A stretch of 19,094 bases of DNA from JAICLL01 sp035252155. Lineage in GTDB: Bacteria > Planctomycetota > Planctomycetia > Pirellulales > JAICIG01. Positions 15,511 to 19,094 of this stretch are shown piece by piece (position 1 is the first letter of the stretch; each line of letters starts with the position of its first letter). Below the pieces are notes generated by a model. It ran no database searches and had not been told where the DNA came from. It was given only the letters and a program-made list of their open reading frames with translations. The position numbers and the translations under genes are program-made. Location of the stretch: positions 1 to 19,094 of the forward strand of contig DATFDL010000685.1 of NCBI GenBank assembly GCA_035252155.1, read 5' to 3'.

Positions 15511-16260
15511 TCAGCGGCGTTTTTCGATCTCGACGCAGATGCCGCCGGCCCGCAGCGCTTTGTGCATCCGAGTGAACCAAAGCTCGTTGCGCCAATCCAG
15601 CCCCAGATCGTGGCAAACTTCGCGCAGCTCGCGGCGATTGTAGGTGCGGCAGCACCAGATGCGGCTGGTCCACGCCCCAGAAAAGGTGTCTTCGCTCGTC
15701 AACAGCAACATCCGCCCGCCCGGCGCCATCACGCGCGAAAGCTCGGCCAGGCCCAGCCGAGCGTCGGGCAGATGCTCGATCACATAGCCGCACGTCACGC
15801 AGTCGAAGGCCGCATCGGCAAACGGCAGCCGGGTGACATCGGCCACCAGGTGGCTGGGCGCCGCGCTCTTGAGCCGTTGCCTTGCCCGACGCACCATCTC
15901 CAGCGATAAATCGAAGCAGGTGATTTGGGCATCGGCGTCGGCGTACTTCAACAGATGCTTGGCGATCTGTCCGGCCCCGCTGCCCACGTCGAGAATCTGT
16001 CTGGCCCCGCGCAGATCGAAGCGCCGCTCGCGGATCAACCGTTCGCCAAACGTCATGTGCAGCGACAGCATACTGCACGTGGCCAAGAGCGCGCCCTGCG
16101 GCCCGTCGTAGACGTCGCGCACCTTGTCGCGATATTCTTCGAAGCTGACCCGCCGAATCAGGTCGTTCTCGACGATTTTGTTGAGCGCCTTGCGTTTCGA
16201 GCGCCGTTCACGCGGAAGCCGTCGTTTTTTCGCCTTGGTGAGGAGCGCCTTTTTGAGCAT
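15511..16260 (-). CDS. Class I SAM-dependent methyltransferase (Methyltransf_11 type)
   Basis: A 249-residue cytoplasmic methyltransferase. The SAM site is clear: motif I ILDVGSGAGQIAKHLL (89-104), acidic D117 after strand 2 (ITCFDLS), ADVTRLPFADAAFD (140-153), IEHLPDA (161-167) and the post-motif APGGRMLLL (179-187). The layout is that of the ubiquinone/menaquinone-type small-molecule group, but the substrate is unknown. The first 28 residues are strikingly basic, 14 Lys/Arg, and may bind nucleic acid, acidic membrane or a partner. ATG at 16260 is chosen; a TTG at 16269 would add three residues. It starts 33 bp after the VWA gene stop on the same strand, so the two are probably one operon. 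Confidence 0.8.
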   Translation of the reverse strand: MLKKALLTKAKKRRLPRERRSKRKALNKIVENDLIRRVSFEEYRDKVRDVYDGPQGALLATCSMLSLHMTFGERLIRERRFDLRGARQILDVGSGAGQIAKHLLKYADADAQITCFDLSLEMVRRARQRLKSAAPSHLVADVTRLPFADAAFDCVTCGYVIEHLPDARLGLAELSRVMAPGGRMLLLTSEDTFSGAWTSRIWCCRTYNRRELREVCHDLGLDWRNELWFTRMHKALRAGGICVEIEKRR

Positions 16261-16293
16261 ATCGGGCAAGATCGGCTTTCGGCGTCGGATTCC

Positions 16294-18255
16294 TCACACG
16301 TAAACGCGGCGATTGTAGATATACCACTCCACCAGCAAAACGACTAGTGCCGCCAGCAAGATCAGCTTCCAGGCGTCGTACCGCGCCGGCTCGCGCTCGG
16401 CCTTGCCCTTCACGCCGTAGTCGCCCACGGTCAACTCGGTGCGCGGCCGAAGGTCGCTTTCCAGGCTGTTGAACAGGTTAACGGCGAAACTGCCTGCCGC
16501 TTGTGCCTTTTCCCGCACCTCATAGACGCCTACCTCGGATGTGCCGCCAAAATGAAAGGCGTTCAGCTTGCCGCGGGCCACCTCGACCTTGGTCTGGCTG
16601 GGCATGACCACTTCGATCGACTCGCCGGCCGTGTCGGACCGCCAGTTGACCGTTTGTCCGGGCAACACGCTGCCGCCGGACAGCGCCGAGCGGTTGCCGC
16701 CCAAATACTCGATCAGATTAAGTACAAACACCGGAAAGCTTGCCCGCGTCACCCAGTTGGTGTCGATGTGGTCCGAGTCGTACACGGCGAAGCTCAAGAC
16801 CAGGTCTTCATACCCTTCGCGGGGGGCAATGGCGCAGACCGGCCCGGCGTTGGTGTCGATCAGCACCGTGCCGCCGGGCGGCGGAAACAGGGGCTGGGCC
16901 TCGGTAATCAAGACATCGCCCAGCTCGACAATGTGCATCAGCGGGTGCGCGCGGTCGGTGTCGATAATCTGCGGCAGGTTGACTTTTTCGCCCACCTTCC
17001 AGGCATCGCCCGGCGGCAGCCGCCCGATGAAGAGCGTATCGGCCTGTGGCAGTTGCTCGGGCCGACAACGGTCGAAGATCACCAGATCGTAGCCGCCGGT
17101 GGCCGCCTGCTTCTGATACTCTTGCCGCGTGAGAAAATCGGGGCTGTGCTCGCTGACATCGGCCAGTTCATGTACCCGCTCGGTGCTCAGGGCCAGGGCC
17201 AACGGCTCGTTGCCCGGCGTCACCAGCAGCACCTTGCTGCGCGTCGGCGGATTGATGGTGGTCCAGGCCGTGTTGTCAATCGCCAGGTCGTCTTTGAGGT
17301 TGGCCTTCAACCGCAGCACGCCTTTTTCCATCTCCTCGACGATAAAGGCCACGCCTTCCGATTTGTCTGGGCCGACCTCCACGCGCTGGGCGTCGATAAG
17401 CTGCTCGCCCGCATGCAGCTCGACTTCGACAGTGACGGGCTTGCCGCCGTGGTTTTCCAGCCGGCCATAGACCTGCAGCACGTCGGGATTGCTCTCGTGA
17501 CGCGCTGCGGTGAAGGCGGCGATCGCCACGTTCTCTGAGGTTTCGGTGCCGATCGGTTCGTACACTGGGTGCAAATGCCCCAGCGAGAAATCTTTCACGT
17601 CGGGAAACTTGCCGTCGCTGAAGATATAGAGCGTGGCGGGCTTCGCTTCGGCCACCTGAAAATCCTGGCTGTCTTGTTGATTCGAGCTGCGGCCGGGGTT
17701 GGCCAACCCCGAGGCGACGCGCAGGGGATCGGCCAGCGAGGTGGGTCGGTCGGTTTGTTTGATTTCTTCGACATGCCGCCGCAGGTCGTTGCGGTTGTCG
17801 GTGAACGATTGCTCCACCTGTGCGTTGTCGGCGAAGCTGATGACCATCGCCACGTCGCCCGAGGTCATCTCGTCGATCAGGGCCAGCGTCTTCTGCTTGG
17901 CCGCGGCCAACCGCGTGGGTTCGATATCGGTGGCGCCCATGCTCGCCGAGTTGTCGATGAGAAAAATGAACCGGTTGCCAATCAGCCGCGTCGATTGCCA
18001 GCTCGGCCGCGTGAGCGTGAAAATCAGCAGGGCCATCAGCAGCAATTGCAGGAACAACAGCAGGCTTTGCCGCAGCCGCTGCCAGATGCTGTTGACGTGC
18101 AAATCTTCGATCGAGCGGTGCCAGAGATACGTGCTGGGCACCTCCAGCGGCTGCCGCTTGAGCTTCAGGAAATAGAGCAGCACGATCGCCGGGGGCACCG
18201 CCGCCAGCGGCAGCCACAGCCAGGGCGACAACATGCTGGTGAATTGAGGCCACAT
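16294..18255 (-). CDS. BatA-like membrane protein with von Willebrand factor A domain
   Basis: A 653-residue inner-membrane protein. The N-terminal aerotolerance/BatA-type region has a hydrophobic helix (about 12-30, LWLPLAAVPPAIVLLYFLKLKRQ) and PSTYLWHRS, then a second helix (64-82). The VWA domain follows with MIDAS motif D101-x-S103-x-S105 (FLIDNSASMG) and later TSLADPL and YIFSDG. The middle and C-terminal parts, probably periplasmic, are beta-rich, and a last helix (about 628-645) precedes the tail YIYNRRVYV. Proteins of this build in planctomycetes commonly neighbour MoxR ATPase and DUF58 genes; neither is visible here, but the partner genes could lie outside the window. Metal-dependent protein binding is expected of the VWA domain; the physiological role is not known. 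Start ATG 18255, with a weak GAGAG upstream. Confidence 0.85.
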   Translation of the reverse strand: MWPQFTSMLSPWLWLPLAAVPPAIVLLYFLKLKRQPLEVPSTYLWHRSIEDLHVNSIWQRLRQSLLLFLQLLLMALLIFTLTRPSWQSTRLIGNRFIFLIDNSASMGATDIEPTRLAAAKQKTLALIDEMTSGDVAMVISFADNAQVEQSFTDNRNDLRRHVEEIKQTDRPTSLADPLRVASGLANPGRSSNQQDSQDFQVAEAKPATLYIFSDGKFPDVKDFSLGHLHPVYEPIGTETSENVAIAAFTAARHESNPDVLQVYGRLENHGGKPVTVEVELHAGEQLIDAQRVEVGPDKSEGVAFIVEEMEKGVLRLKANLKDDLAIDNTAWTTINPPTRSKVLLVTPGNEPLALALSTERVHELADVSEHSPDFLTRQEYQKQAATGGYDLVIFDRCRPEQLPQADTLFIGRLPPGDAWKVGEKVNLPQIIDTDRAHPLMHIVELGDVLITEAQPLFPPPGGTVLIDTNAGPVCAIAPREGYEDLVLSFAVYDSDHIDTNWVTRASFPVFVLNLIEYLGGNRSALSGGSVLPGQTVNWRSDTAGESIEVVMPSQTKVEVARGKLNAFHFGGTSEVGVYEVREKAQAAGSFAVNLFNSLESDLRPRTELTVGDYGVKGKAEREPARYDAWKLILLAALVVLLVEWYIYNRRVYV

Positions 18256-18838
18256 AATTGGATAACTCTCGGTTCAAAGTACCGGCGACTTCTCTTCTGG
18301 TCCTTTTCGCTTGACCAGCAATTGATCTAGCTCTTCCGCAGAATCTATGCGTAGTTTCAGCACCGGTGAGGCGAGCGACGTTGCGTTTTCTAAGGCATGG
18401 CCGGGCAAGTAAATGAGCGATCGGCAGTTGCGGAAAAGACGCTGGCCCACGGCAGCGGACCAGCGCTTGCCGAGTCATTTAACCTTCCGGACTTGGTAAT
18501 CCCTTGTCAGGTTGCTCGCCAGAAGAGCCTGACTCAGTTTCACCAGGCAACTGCCACTATACCACTGCCAAGTCCGATGCCAAATCGTTATTGCCTCGCG
18601 CTCACTTGCTCGACTTCAGCATCGCGACGATAATACTAACGTACCAGCGGAGACCGTATCGGTCTGCGATCATCATTCGTTCCATTCGTCTAGTTCTTGT
18701 TTCCCAGGCCCTCGGCAAGTTCCGGTTGACGGCATTCGGTTCAGGTCACGTTTCGTACCTGCCGGCGTTTCCGCCATGATTTTTGTTTTACGTCACCGCG
18801 CGACCGGCGCTCGGCCGACCAACGTGAGGTAAGAAATC
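18256..18838. other. Divergent intergenic region
   Basis: 583 bp between the leftward VWA gene and the rightward membrane protein. Visible are a 6-bp inverted repeat CTGGTC-10 nt-GACCAG (18297-18318) 42 bp upstream of the VWA start and a promoter-like pair at 18606-18634. A 91-codon open frame (18504-18779) has no family resemblance or plausible start and is not called. No RNA gene was recognised. Confidence 0.55.
18606..18634 (+). promoter_or_regulatory. Candidate promoter for the rightward membrane protein
   Basis: TTGCTC (18606-18611), 17 bp, then GATAAT (18629-18634). Spacing is ideal; the -35 has mismatches. A start near 18641 would leave a leader of about 200 nt. Confidence 0.3.
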
Positions 18839-19094
18839 ATGGACCAAGCTTCTGAGAAGCCCGGCGCCCTCGGCGCCACGGGCGGGCTGTCTGCTGCGCC
18901 TCGGTCAACCGCGGCGCCATCGCTCGCCCTTGCCGCAGCCATCCGCCGCATCGCCCGGCTGCTTTACAACCACAATCCGTTTTATGTCGTCAGCACCGCG
19001 CTGGTGCTCTACGGCCTGTACGTCTCGTTTCTGGGCGATTCCCAAGCCTTTCAAACGCGTGCCCTGATCGGCGGCTTGATGGGCTTCACGCTAC
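18839..19094 (+). CDS. Putative integral membrane protein, N-terminal part (cut by window end)
   Basis: Only 85 codons are present and the frame is open at the edge. The first 25 residues are Gly/Ala/Ser/Pro-rich and probably disordered. A basic helix and the stretch ARLLYNHNPFYVVSTALVLY (39-58) follow, leading into a first membrane segment (about 48-64, FYVVSTALVLYGLYVSF) and the start of another (about 76-85). The LYNHNPFY-x-x-S motif before the first membrane helix recalls a conserved family of large planctomycete multi-pass proteins of unknown function; this comes from memory and is not a search result. The ATG at 18839 follows GAGGT about 9 nt upstream. Transcribed away from the VWA gene. 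Confidence 0.65.
   Translation, partial: MDQASEKPGALGATGGLSAAPRSTAAPSLALAAAIRRIARLLYNHNPFYVVSTALVLYGLYVSFLGDSQAFQTRALIGGLMGFTL

Noticed and set aside
17276..18478. 400-codon minus-strand open frame overlapping the VWA gene
   Set aside because: Out-of-frame shadow of the BatA-like gene, Arg/Ala-rich with no recognisable domain.
18504..18779. 91-codon plus-strand frame in the divergent intergenic region
   Set aside because: No plausible start or ribosome site, unusual composition, and no recognisable similarity.

Overview
The window is GC-rich bacterial DNA that most resembles a planctomycete, probably of the Pirellulales type. The grounds are: bacterial tetrahydromethanopterin (H4MPT) C1 genes (fae, mtdB); a BatA-like von Willebrand protein; a DUF4214 surface protein whose N-terminus ends in an LEPR-XLL-like motif; a shortened SecA paralogue; weak or missing Shine-Dalgarno sites; and a different REP-like palindromic element in almost every intergenic gap. 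The taxonomic call is inference from gene content.

Layout. (1) 1-3650, C1 island: fae and mtdB run leftward as a likely operon for formaldehyde capture on H4MPT. Divergent from them are a small CAP/SCP-domain gene and an ATP-grasp ligase of a type seen near H4MPT genes. Five copies of one short palindrome (AACGGAAT, 1-2 nt, ATTCCGTT) sit between these genes; I saw no full copy elsewhere in the window. (2) 3650-8690: a 188-bp element able to fold as a closing stem with three hairpins, then a RecQ helicase with a C-terminal helix-turn-helix extension, then a SecA-like ATPase lacking the C-terminal third of SecA. (3) 8786-12668: a tight rightward operon of a GT9 glycosyltransferase, bifunctional hldE (ADP-heptose synthesis), a second paralogous GT9 and a class I methyltransferase. 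Junctions are overlaps or 4 bp, suggesting co-translation and a cell-surface heptose or glycan pathway. (4) 12669-15510: a repeat-rich spacer and a secreted-type DUF4214 protein with an uninterrupted tail of about 127 Gly-Thr dipeptides, flanked on both sides by copies of the same small palindrome. (5) 15511-18255, leftward: a BatA-like membrane VWA protein followed by a class I methyltransferase. (6) 18839-end: the start of a rightward membrane protein, cut by the window edge.

Working together: fae/mtdB carry out the first two steps of H4MPT-linked formaldehyde oxidation, and the ATP-grasp protein may act in cofactor synthesis or modification. The hldE/GT9 block makes and transfers activated heptose. 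The DUF4214 protein is probably an exported surface protein. No rRNA, tRNA, CRISPR array or transposase gene was seen.
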